From: JASSUD01 sp031963045
GTDB taxonomy: Bacteria > Pseudomonadota > Gammaproteobacteria > Burkholderiales > Burkholderiaceae
Assembly: GCA_031963045.1 (NCBI GenBank)
Contig: JASSUK010000032.1
Location: 124,001-188,000, forward strand
Direction: 5' to 3'
DNA length: 64,000 nt
The translations under genes and the position numbers were made by a program. Positions within the stretch are counted from its first letter, which is position 1; every line of letters starts with the position of its first letter. Below, in pieces: positions 52,934 to 60,886 of the stretch. The notes beneath the pieces are model-generated. The model was not told where the DNA came from. It made no database searches and saw only the letters and a program-made list of their open reading frames with translations.

Positions 52934-54777
52934 AATTCAAGGAGAGGTTTTAGAATCTGTAACAGAGCTTGAGGCGATATATATCCCACGCGGCGTAAAG
53001 CGATTATTTCATTGCCGTTTGCATCAAAAAAAAGAAAAGCAGGAGGGCCATATAAGCCAAAATGTTTAAGCAGCTCCGCAATAGCAGGAGTATTTGTACT
53101 CACATTTAGGTGCAATATATTAAAGGCTTGTAAATGCGCACGGACTTCTGTTGCCGCCAGGGTTACACGCTCAATTTTGCTGCAAGCTGAGCAATTGTCC
53201 GCATAGACTTTTAGCACAGATATTTTTTGGCTCGAGCGCACAGCAGCGTTGAGTTCGGCCTGTGTATGTACAGGGTGAAATACCAAATCTGTATTAGAAG
53301 TCAACTGACCCGCTCCATCTGGGAGTTTGGACACCTTTTGTTGCCAGCCAGCAGCGTGTAGCAAGGTTATTCCTACTGGCAGGGCTAAATACAAGGCCAC
53401 ACCTAATAGCACGATAGCAATGGCTTGCTGTACATAACGCATCCACACGCCTGATCGGGGCAGATAGGCACTTAGGCCTACTCCCATGGCGATGAGTGGA
53501 AGCCCCAGACCCATGCCAAGCGCAAACAAAGCAAGTGCTCCAACCCCAATATGTCCTGTTTGCCCAATAAATGCGAGCACTCCAAATAGAGGAGGGCTCA
53601 TGCAGGGGCTCAACGTTAATGCAGACAACGCACCCATAATAAAAGCGAGGCTGGATCGGCCTTGTGCGCTCAAGCCTAAACTAGGTGCCACACGCCTTAT
53701 AAGAGAAAAAGCAAACCCACGACCGCGTAGCAACATTATCGCCATAATAAAAATGACTGCTGCAAAACTAGCCTGCACCCATGGATGCCCCATACTCGCG
53801 CCAAAACGCTGGCCTGCAAGCGCTGCTATTACGCCAAATAGCGCATAGGTGCTGGCCATACCCAATACATAGAGCAATGAAAGGCGCAATCCACGCCGCC
53901 ATGAAAAAGTAGCAAGCGGCTTTTGAGATGGCGGTTCGTCTTTAGCTAGTACAAAGCGGTGCTTCTCAGAATGCGCATTAGCCTGCAATATCAAAGCAGA
54001 CACAATGGGAATCATGGGCCAGGAACAAGGTAGCACACTTAATGCCACGCCAAAAAAGAAGAAGAGTGCAAAAAAGGCTAAAGGGGTAAGCCCGTATAGC
54101 CATTCAGGAGCATTACGTTTTGCATCCAACTTATGCAATGCTGTGAGGGCAGCTTGTGAATCGGTAAGACCTGACCATGCTGCCTGCAGTGTGAAGGATG
54201 GAGGGGGCAATACGGGGGAAGTGATCGTGGTATTTGTAATGCGCTGGCGGTATGTGATGGGCGCATAACATAAGCCCGTATCTGCACACCCTTGCAGCGT
54301 TACTGCCAGAACAAAAGGCTTCGGCCTAGGGCGTTCAGATGCTTGATTCGCATCGCGAACAGGAAAAGATACAGGAATAGCTACCGTTTGCTTTTGCCGA
54401 TATACCTGCACATTTTTTTGTAAATTTGCATCCCATTTTACTTGTGCAACCGGCAGGCGTAGCGGACCCAGCTGAGCATTGCCTTTTTCAACGGCCACCT
54501 TCAGGCGCTCTGCATACAGCGCATAACCTGGAGCAATGTCCAAAAGCAGGTCGACCTGGCCCAATTTTTCCTGAAAACGCACACGAAAAGCTTGCTCAGG
54601 CGGCAAAAAATCCGACAGCATGGAGCCCGCCATCAATGCCTTGGAAGGCAAAGCATCGATAGATGGCCTAAAACTCCAAAGCACGGCTATGCCAATTAAC
54701 AGCACAGATAAAGCGATACCCCAAAGGCCTTGGGCAGTACGGGTGGTGAATAAGGTGAACTTGGGCTTCATGCGCAT
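52930..54777 (-). CDS. dsbD: thiol:disulfide interchange protein DsbD
   Basis: About 615 residues. A signal-anchor, then the periplasmic alpha domain (QGCADTGLCYAP with its redox Cys pair near residue 162-167), eight or so transmembrane helices (VALSVLPCSWPMIPI and LSPCMSPPLFGVLAF carry the membrane cysteines), and the C-terminal thioredoxin-like gamma domain with CSAC near residue 528. It moves electrons from cytosolic thioredoxin to periplasmic DsbC/DsbG and cytochrome maturation. The start is uncertain (54777 or 54822); neither has a good ribosome site. The stop TAG is in repeat copy I. Confidence 0.92.
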   Translation of the reverse strand: MRMKPKFTLFTTRTAQGLWGIALSVLLIGIAVLWSFRPSIDALPSKALMAGSMLSDFLPPEQAFRVRFQEKLGQVDLLLDIAPGYALYAERLKVAVEKGNAQLGPLRLPVAQVKWDANLQKNVQVYRQKQTVAIPVSFPVRDANQASERPRPKPFVLAVTLQGCADTGLCYAPITYRQRITNTTITSPVLPPPSFTLQAAWSGLTDSQAALTALHKLDAKRNAPEWLYGLTPLAFFALFFFFGVALSVLPCSWPMIPIVSALILQANAHSEKHRFVLAKDEPPSQKPLATFSWRRGLRLSLLYVLGMASTYALFGVIAALAGQRFGASMGHPWVQASFAAVIFIMAIMLLRGRGFAFSLIRRVAPSLGLSAQGRSSLAFIMGALSALTLSPCMSPPLFGVLAFIGQTGHIGVGALALFALGMGLGLPLIAMGVGLSAYLPRSGVWMRYVQQAIAIVLLGVALYLALPVGITLLHAAGWQQKVSKLPDGAGQLTSNTDLVFHPVHTQAELNAAVRSSQKISVLKVYADNCSACSKIERVTLAATEVRAHLQAFNILHLNVSTNTPAIAELLKHFGLYGPPAFLFFDANGNEIIALRRVGYISPQALLQILKPLLEL

Positions 54778-54992
54778 CACTGAGTGAGAGGGGAGGTTTC
54801 TGGGCACGATTACGCAAAGCATAATGCTTTTTAGTACACGCCCTTCGCTCAGATACCTCTTTATTTTCCTAAGAATTTTTACACAGGAAAATCAATAACA
54901 CAGCAACGCACACGATACAAGAAGCGTCTCACACAACTGTCGATTATGGAGTGCAATTAAATCAGCATTTTTCTAGGGGGAGTCCTCAATTC

Positions 54993-56384
54993 CTAAGGCT
55001 TTGGAAGTAAAAGCCACATCCGCCCCTGTTGCCGCATACGACCGGCTATGTCGCCTGCTTCATCACCGAAACCCCAGAAATAATCGGCACGCACGCCACC
55101 ACGAATCGCTGCACCCACATCTTGCGCAAATACCAAGCGCCGCAATGGTTCATCCGTTGCAGGGCGTGTGGTGGAGAGGAAAACGGGCGCCCCTAGTGGG
55201 ATGGCGTTGGGATCCACTGCGATGGAGCGTTCTGGAGTCAATGGCACGCCAAGCGCGCCTATCGGACCAGGTAGGTTGACCATTACACGTTCTTGGCCTA
55301 ATTCTGCGCTAGTTGCTACGGATGGGAGAGAGGGTGCAGGTGTAGTCACGTCTTTAAAAAATACAAAACGCGGATTTACAGCTAATAGTCCGTCTACGCG
55401 TTTTGGATGCGCGCGCGCCCATTTTCGCAAGCCTTGTATAGAGGTTTGCGATAGGGTGACTTCGCCTCGATCTACTAACCAACGGCCAATAGAGTGATAG
55501 GGTTGGCCATTGGTGCCGTTATACCCCACACGCATGGTGCTGCCATCCTCCATCACAATGCGGCCTGAGCCTTGTATTTGTAGAAAAAATGCTTCGATGG
55601 GATCATCGACATATACCAGCTCTTCGCCCTGTAGCATCCCACTGCGCAAAAGTTCTGCGCGCGCAGGTAATTTTTGTCCTGCTGGGTAACGGCTAGGCCA
55701 GCGATAAAGGGCGTGGAGATAGGGTGCGCGCCGCGTACGTGAACCTCGCAGCACCGGTTCGTAATAACCCGTTACCAATCCGTATACATTGCCTTGCTCA
55801 CCAGACAACTGAAAAGGCAGGAAGTTCTGCTCAAAAAAAGCACGCACCCCAATCAGATTTTGCTCACCCCCTTGGAGGCTCAATGACTGCGCTCTGCTAC
55901 AAACTTGTTGCCAGTTTAACTGGGGCGTTACATTGGCTTTGGAGGGTTCTAATACACGTTTGCAATTGACATATAAAACCTGCATCACCCCGCTCAAAGA
56001 ATCTTCTTGCCAGCCTTCTACTTCCGACCAACTAACTGGTGTTAATCGATAGGGAGATCCCACTCTAGTTGGGAAGGCTTGGCCTGTAGAGGATTGTGCA
56101 TTCGCATTTTGGTTGGATGTGCTGGGTGATGCACCGAAGTTTGTATTGGCAGGCAAACGTGAAGAAGGGGTTTGCGGCGATTGCGCACAAGAAGCTAAAA
56201 AGCTGATGCACAGCCCTATACCTATATATTTAATGGCAGGCCCTTTATTTACCAAAATGGCTTTCAGAGCGCTCAATCCATGACGTAAATGGAGGCTCTT
56301 TTTATAAAGAAAATTTCTCTGTACAGCGGCAGCGCAGCTAGCAGATTTTTTAAGAAATCGTAGACGGGTTCTGAGAAAATACAT
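54993..56384 (-). CDS. mltA: membrane-bound lytic murein transglycosylase A
   Basis: 463 residues. A long N-terminus, hydrophobic stretch IKYIGIGLCISFLASC whose LASC is a lipobox (Cys near 66), then the MltA domain (VTGYYEPVLRGSRTRRAPYLHALY) and the 3D domain at the C-terminus with FAQDVGAAIRGGVRADYFWGFGD containing the catalytic aspartates. GGAAGGC precedes ATG 56384, but the n-region is unusually long; a TTG start near residue 44 would give a normal lipoprotein signal. Usually followed by apaG in Burkholderia, absent here. Confidence 0.92.
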   Translation of the reverse strand: MYFLRTRLRFLKKSASCAAAVQRNFLYKKSLHLRHGLSALKAILVNKGPAIKYIGIGLCISFLASCAQSPQTPSSRLPANTNFGASPSTSNQNANAQSSTGQAFPTRVGSPYRLTPVSWSEVEGWQEDSLSGVMQVLYVNCKRVLEPSKANVTPQLNWQQVCSRAQSLSLQGGEQNLIGVRAFFEQNFLPFQLSGEQGNVYGLVTGYYEPVLRGSRTRRAPYLHALYRWPSRYPAGQKLPARAELLRSGMLQGEELVYVDDPIEAFFLQIQGSGRIVMEDGSTMRVGYNGTNGQPYHSIGRWLVDRGEVTLSQTSIQGLRKWARAHPKRVDGLLAVNPRFVFFKDVTTPAPSLPSVATSAELGQERVMVNLPGPIGALGVPLTPERSIAVDPNAIPLGAPVFLSTTRPATDEPLRRLVFAQDVGAAIRGGVRADYFWGFGDEAGDIAGRMRQQGRMWLLLPKP

Positions 56385-56509
56385 GCCTTCCTTAGGGAAT
56401 TGGTAAGTTTGCGCTAAAAAACGTTTATTTTATCTGCTATAAAATCGTATAAGCCTATTTATAAACGACACAGAATCTGAAAAACTATATTGGGTATCGC
56501 TGTAAACCT

Positions 56510-56532
56510 AGGGCAATTGAGGGCACGCCCTA
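56510..56532. mobile_element. solo terminal repeat of the MITE-like element
   Basis: The 23 bases GGGCAATTGAGGGCACGCCC plus TA match the outer part of the inverted repeat of the element at 16212-16355 (TAGGGCxTGxCCTCAATTGCCC, reverse orientation). It lies in the short rpe upstream region, where apaG would be expected in Burkholderia. Confidence 0.65.
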
Positions 56533-56585
56533 ACAGGTACAATATATTTTTCCGACCCCCTCTCACTTATCTATTGGTTCTAATC

Positions 56586-57263
56586 ATGTCCTATACCATA
56601 GCTCCAAGCCTGCTCAGTGCCGACTTTTCTCGCTTAGGCGAAGAAGTGCGTAGTGTTATTGATGCCGGAGCAGACTGGCTGCATCTAGATGTGATGGATA
56701 ATCATTACGTACCCAATTTAACTTTCGGCCCCATGGTGTGCGCTTCGCTGCGCGAACACACCAGTGTGCCTATGGATGTGCACTTAATGGTCAGGCCTGC
56801 TGACCGATTGATACCAGAATTTGCTAAAGCAGGCGCGCAGATAATTACCATTCATCCGGAAAGCTCCGACCATATAGATCGCACTCTGACACTGATACGC
56901 GATCAAGGCTGCCAAGCTGGGCTCGCATTTAACCCGGCAACCCCTCTACATTACCTAGAACATGTGATGGATCGTGTAGATATGATTTTGATCATGTCCG
57001 TGAATCCGGGTTTTGGTGGTCAGACATTTATTCACTCTGCACTTAGCAAAGTACGCTCAGCACGCGCACGTTTAGATGCCTATGCAGAAAAAACAGGCCG
57101 CACTATCCGGTTACAAGTAGATGGAGGGGTACAGCCTAGCAATATTGCGCAAATCGCTGAAGCAGGGGCAGATACTTTTGTAGCAGGGTCTGCTATTTTT
57201 GGGCAGCCTGATTATGCAGTAGCTATACAAGCATTACGCACATCATTACAGCAAACGGTTTAA
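56586..57263 (+). CDS. rpe: ribulose-phosphate 3-epimerase
   Basis: 225 residues. TIM barrel with IAPSLLSADFSRLGEE, HLDVMDNHYVPNLTFGP (metal/catalytic Asp and His), MSVNPGFGGQTFI and LQVDGGVQ. It interconverts ribulose-5-P and xylulose-5-P. ATG 56586 starts MSYTIAPSLL; the upstream frame has no homology. trpE follows after 25 bases, so the two are probably co-transcribed; gph (phosphoglycolate phosphatase), which sits between rpe and trpE in Burkholderia, is missing. Confidence 0.95.
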   Translation: MSYTIAPSLLSADFSRLGEEVRSVIDAGADWLHLDVMDNHYVPNLTFGPMVCASLREHTSVPMDVHLMVRPADRLIPEFAKAGAQIITIHPESSDHIDRTLTLIRDQGCQAGLAFNPATPLHYLEHVMDRVDMILIMSVNPGFGGQTFIHSALSKVRSARARLDAYAEKTGRTIRLQVDGGVQPSNIAQIAEAGADTFVAGSAIFGQPDYAVAIQALRTSLQQTV

Positions 57264-57288
57264 TTTTCTTTCCACCTCTTTTCATTGC

Positions 57289-58836
57289 TTGTTTCCATTG
57301 ATCTCCGAGCTCGAATTTCAAGCGTTAACTGACGCGGGATACAACCGTATTCCTCTTGTGCATCGCACATTGGCGGATCTCGACACACCTTTGTCGCTGT
57401 ATCTCAAACTCACGCAAAATCAACATCAAAGCCAGGCTCCATCAGGTTCTGCGCCCAATACACGGCCAGAGGCCTACTCCTTTTTACTGGAGTCGGTCGT
57501 TCAAGGGGAACGCGTTGGCCGATATTCCTTTATTGGCCTACCTGCACAAACGCGCTTACGAGCAAGTGGTCAGCACTGCGAGGTATGGAATGGAGAAGAC
57601 TGCATTGAAACGCATGAAGGGGATGCGCTGGAATTTATTGAAGGTTTTCAAAAGCGCTTTACCGTTGCACCTTGCAAAGGCCTGCCTCGCTTTTGTGGTG
57701 GCTTAGCCGGGTATTTTGGCTACGACGCCGTGCGGTGTATTGAAAAGAAAAAGCTCACACATACCCCTCCTGATCCATTGGGGTTGCCTGATATTCAGCT
57801 GCTATTAACAGAAGAAGTCGCTGTTATCGATAATTTATCAGGCATGCTGTATTTAATCGTGTATGCCGACCCCTCTAAGCCCCATGCCTATGCGCAAGCA
57901 CAAGCAAGGCTAGCCACTTTACATGCGCGGCTAAACGCACCGGTACACAGACCCGATGCCCCGTTAAAAACCACTACACCTGCGCAGATACAACGCGAAT
58001 TTCCGAAGACCGCTTATTTAGAAGCAGTTGCACAAGCAAAAGAAGCAATTGCGGCAGGGGAGCTGATGCAGGTGCAAATCAGCCAGCGTTTGGTCAAACC
58101 TTACCCCTATGCCCCGCTCTCACTTTACCGTGCGCTGCGCTCGATCAATCCGTCGCCTTATATGTATTTTTATGATTTTGGCGATGTACAGGTGGTGGGC
58201 GCTTCCCCAGAAATATTGGTCCGGCAAGAAGCGCGTGGTGACGAAAGCATTGTGACTATTCGTCCGCTAGCAGGGACCCGCAAGCGAGGAGCCACACCAG
58301 AGCAAGATGCAGAGCTAGCAGCTAAGTTATTGAGCGACCCGAAAGAGCGCGCTGAGCATGTAATGCTTATCGATCTCGCACGCAATGATATTGGGCGCAT
58401 TGCGCAAACGGGCACGGTCCAGGTTGCAGATATGATGGCAATTGAGAAATATTCTCACGTACAGCACATCGTTAGCGCAGTAGAAGGGGTTTTAAAGCCC
58501 GGACTGAGTCATTTGGATATTTTGCGTGCGGTCTTTCCTGCAGGCACCTTATCAGGCGCTCCTAAAGTGCGCGCAATGGAACTTATTGACGCGCTTGAGC
58601 CTGTGAAACGTGGTTTGTACGGAGGAGCGGTAGGGTATCTGTCTTTTTCAGGGGAAATGGATTTAGCAATTGCCATTCGAACTGGGCTGATTTTTAAAGG
58701 TAATCTTTACGTTCAGGCAGCAGCGGGCATTGTGGCAGATTCAAATCCTGAGGCGGAATGGGAAGAAACGGAAGCGAAAGCACGCGCACTGCTACAAGCA
58801 GCAGCAGAGGTAGAAAACGGCGTAGGTTGGTGGTGA
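57289..58836 (+). CDS. trpE: anthranilate synthase component I
   Basis: 515 residues. Chorismate to anthranilate, the first tryptophan step. The N-terminal domain has SELEFQALTDAGYNRIPL; the chorismate domain has MQVQISQRLVKPY, PSPYMYFYDFGDVQVVGASPE, IRPLAGTRKRGATPEQD and AGTLSGAPKVRAMELID. No ATG fits: the start must be TTG (57289 or 57298) or GTG; ATC occupies the position of the native ATG. The last residues VGWW and TGA are encoded by repeat copy J, so the C-terminus was altered by insertion. trpG, trpD and trpC, normally next, are absent from the window. Confidence 0.94.
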   Translation: MFPLISELEFQALTDAGYNRIPLVHRTLADLDTPLSLYLKLTQNQHQSQAPSGSAPNTRPEAYSFLLESVVQGERVGRYSFIGLPAQTRLRASGQHCEVWNGEDCIETHEGDALEFIEGFQKRFTVAPCKGLPRFCGGLAGYFGYDAVRCIEKKKLTHTPPDPLGLPDIQLLLTEEVAVIDNLSGMLYLIVYADPSKPHAYAQAQARLATLHARLNAPVHRPDAPLKTTTPAQIQREFPKTAYLEAVAQAKEAIAAGELMQVQISQRLVKPYPYAPLSLYRALRSINPSPYMYFYDFGDVQVVGASPEILVRQEARGDESIVTIRPLAGTRKRGATPEQDAELAAKLLSDPKERAEHVMLIDLARNDIGRIAQTGTVQVADMMAIEKYSHVQHIVSAVEGVLKPGLSHLDILRAVFPAGTLSGAPKVRAMELIDALEPVKRGLYGGAVGYLSFSGEMDLAIAIRTGLIFKGNLYVQAAAGIVADSNPEAEWEETEAKARALLQAAAEVENGVGWW

Positions 58837-58954
58837 CGAAAGAACCCCAACATGCAGGCCACGGCGTCTTTGATGACCAGCTTACAACCGCTCAAAAGCA
58901 AAAATCAAAAGTCAGCGGTGCGCATGTTGGGGTTCGTGCTTAACCCCAACCTAC
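58822..58954. repeat. palindromic gene-end repeat, copy J
   Basis: Left arm GTAGGTTGGTGGTGACGAAAG, right arm ending TTAACCCCAACCTAC; the arms carry different variants (GACGAAAG versus GTGCTTAAC). The trpE stop TGA (58834-58836) is read as GTA GGT TGG TGG TGA, an in-frame stop in a different register from the TAG copies. Confidence 0.87.
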
Positions 58955-58961
58955 CGGCCAT

Positions 58962-59663
58962 TTAAAACAGATCTAGGATGGGCCAATTTTTTGCAAGGGC
59001 ATGTGCACGGAGTACTGCATCTGGGTTAGTGGCGATAGGGTGTGTCACATGTTCTAGCAAAGGCAGATCGTTTAGCGAATCGCTATAAAAATACGTTTCT
59101 GTGAAACTGGTCCAGTCTTTTTGCAGTGCTTTAAGCCAAGCTGTAGTGCAGCTTATTTTTCCTTCTCGATAGCTGGGTATGCCCTGAACCTCTCCGGTAT
59201 AGGCCGCAAAAGGGTCATCGCCCAGCGTAGCGGGCAAAGGGGCAATGAGATGAGGCACACCAAACTCAGCAGCAATGGGGCCTGTGACAAAACGGTTAGT
59301 CGCCGTTACGATGCAGCATAGTGCGCCTTGCCCTTCGTGATGGGCAATAAGTTCGCGCGCGACGGGCTGAATAACAGGCCGAATTACCGTGTGCATAAAT
59401 TCTTGGTGCCATGCGTTGAGCTGCTCGCGGGAGTGGCGTGCGAGCGGGGCTAATGCATACCGTAAATAGGCATAAATATCCAAGCAGCCTGCTTGATAAT
59501 CTTTATAGAAACGTTCATTCGTTTCACTAAAAGACACCTCATCAACAAGACCTAAACGCACCATAAAACGCCCCCATTCATAGTCGCTATCGAGGGGAAG
59601 CAAGGTGTGGTCTAGATCAAATAAAGCTAAAGTGGTAGGGGTTGATGTGCCAGCAGATATCAT
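58962..59663 (-). CDS. HAD-IB family phosphatase
   Basis: 233 residues. HAD motif I LALFDLDHTLLPLDSDYEW (nucleophile Asp), motif II IVTATNRFV, motif III Lys and motif IV FYSDSLNDLPLLE. The family includes SerB-like phosphatases and CicA; the substrate is not determinable. It overlaps the hda stop by ATGA, so it is translationally coupled to hda, as in Burkholderia where this gene follows hda and precedes pcnB. pcnB is not here; repeat copy J is. Confidence 0.87.
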   Translation of the reverse strand: MISAGTSTPTTLALFDLDHTLLPLDSDYEWGRFMVRLGLVDEVSFSETNERFYKDYQAGCLDIYAYLRYALAPLARHSREQLNAWHQEFMHTVIRPVIQPVARELIAHHEGQGALCCIVTATNRFVTGPIAAEFGVPHLIAPLPATLGDDPFAAYTGEVQGIPSYREGKISCTTAWLKALQKDWTSFTETYFYSDSLNDLPLLEHVTHPIATNPDAVLRAHALAKNWPILDLF

Positions 59664-60499
59664 GATTCTTCATCCAAACTGACGGGTAAATGGTCTTTGG
59701 ATTGCTCTAAAAAAGTGCGCAATAAAGGCCGGGTGATCATGCGGTTTTCTTCGCGTGAAAATCGCTCGAGTGCGTTGAAAATCCCCATAAGATTGGGCAT
59801 ATCGCGCCTAAAATGCACTAATAAATAGGTACAGACTTCTTCGGCCAGATCAAATCCTCGAGCCTGCGCCGCTTGTTTTAGTGCAGCTATCTTATCTGTG
59901 TCGCAAATCGGTAGGACTTGGAAGACGCGTCCCCATGCCAAACGGGTGCGCAAATCATCTCGAACACATAATGCTGCGGGCGGAGCATCACCCGTTGTGA
60001 TAAAAGCACCGTCTAAGTGGGGCTGATGCGTTTGTTGCGCTTGAAACTGGTTAAATAGATGAAAAGCCGCGATTTGCTGCTCTTGTGAAAATTGATGGCA
60101 GTCGTCTAACGCATACAACACGACCTCTGGATCAAAATTAAAATTGGCTACACTGTTTTTCGGTGTCAAAAAGCGTACGGTCTGCGGCGCAGTGTGCTGA
60201 CTTAAAGCCTGAAGCAAATGGGAACGCCCCGTGCCTCTATCGCCCCACAGGTATACTGTACGCTCATGAAAAGTCAGACTGCTTTGCTCGGGATGACTAC
60301 CTATTTTTGGCACAGTAGTCTGCTCTATTGGAGCCTCTTCCTTTTTAGATTGCTCGAGCAATCGCTTGTCCCAAGGAGCGCTAAGGGCATGTAAGTGCGC
60401 CAAAAGCTCCGCATTATCGCCCACTATAAAATGGTCGAAAGTAGCGAGGGATGGAAGGTTGAAATCCAGTAAAAGCTGCCGTGGCCGAGAAGCGTGCAT
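59660..60499 (-). CDS. hda: DnaA regulatory inactivator Hda
   Basis: 279 residues, AAA+ ATPase homologous to the DnaA core. RQLLLDFNLPSLATFDHFIVGDNAEL begins it (clamp-binding QLLLDF-type motif); Walker A GDRGTGRSHLLQAL, Walker B YALDDCHQF, arginine finger region DDLRTRLAWGRVF. With the beta clamp it triggers hydrolysis of DnaA-ATP after initiation. About 25 charged residues (KKEEAPIEQTTVPKIGSHP) near 50-75 are an insertion relative to shorter homologues. The HAD gene overlaps it downstream. Confidence 0.9.
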   Translation of the reverse strand: MHASRPRQLLLDFNLPSLATFDHFIVGDNAELLAHLHALSAPWDKRLLEQSKKEEAPIEQTTVPKIGSHPEQSSLTFHERTVYLWGDRGTGRSHLLQALSQHTAPQTVRFLTPKNSVANFNFDPEVVLYALDDCHQFSQEQQIAAFHLFNQFQAQQTHQPHLDGAFITTGDAPPAALCVRDDLRTRLAWGRVFQVLPICDTDKIAALKQAAQARGFDLAEEVCTYLLVHFRRDMPNLMGIFNALERFSREENRMITRPLLRTFLEQSKDHLPVSLDEES

Positions 60500-60536
60500 A
60501 AAAATAGTTTTAGTTTGCTATGTATGTGAGGTACTA

Positions 60537-60790
60537 CACTTAATAACTGATGTTACGCAGGTATTTAAAAAACTGTGGTGCGCATGTTGGGGTTCGTACT
60601 TAACCCCAACCTACCGAAATGGCTATGTACAAAGGATTCACCACATTCTACCAACCACAAAAAAAGCAAAGGACAGTAGGTTGGGGTTAAGTACGAACCC
60701 CAACATGCATATCACCCACTTTTAATCTTTGCGCTCTGTCTATCAACAACTCGCCGTTCTATAACATGCGTAACATCAGTCAGTAAATAT
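60537..60790. repeat. large nested palindrome of the gene-end repeat family, copy K
   Basis: Outer arms CTGATGTTACGCAGGT (60547-60562) and its approximate complement ACATGCGTAACATCAG (60764-60779). Inside, a 33-base right arm GCATGTTGGGGTTCGTACTT... (60582-60614) and its exact reverse complement (60676-60708) face outward around an 60-bp spacer that itself carries the flank seen at copies C and G. It is the largest and best-paired member and fills the hda-metX gap. Confidence 0.8.
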
Positions 60791-60886
60791 AAGCTCGATC
60801 GTAAACTGCTTTTCCTAGCTTTGCAGGCATCGCAATAATTTACACAAAAATGCAGGAACTATCTTAAACGGATTTTCAAATATTCG

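Noticed and set aside
18912..60790. Gene-end repeats as classical rho-independent terminators
   Set aside because: The stems are long but end without T runs; termination function is possible but not shown by the usual signal.
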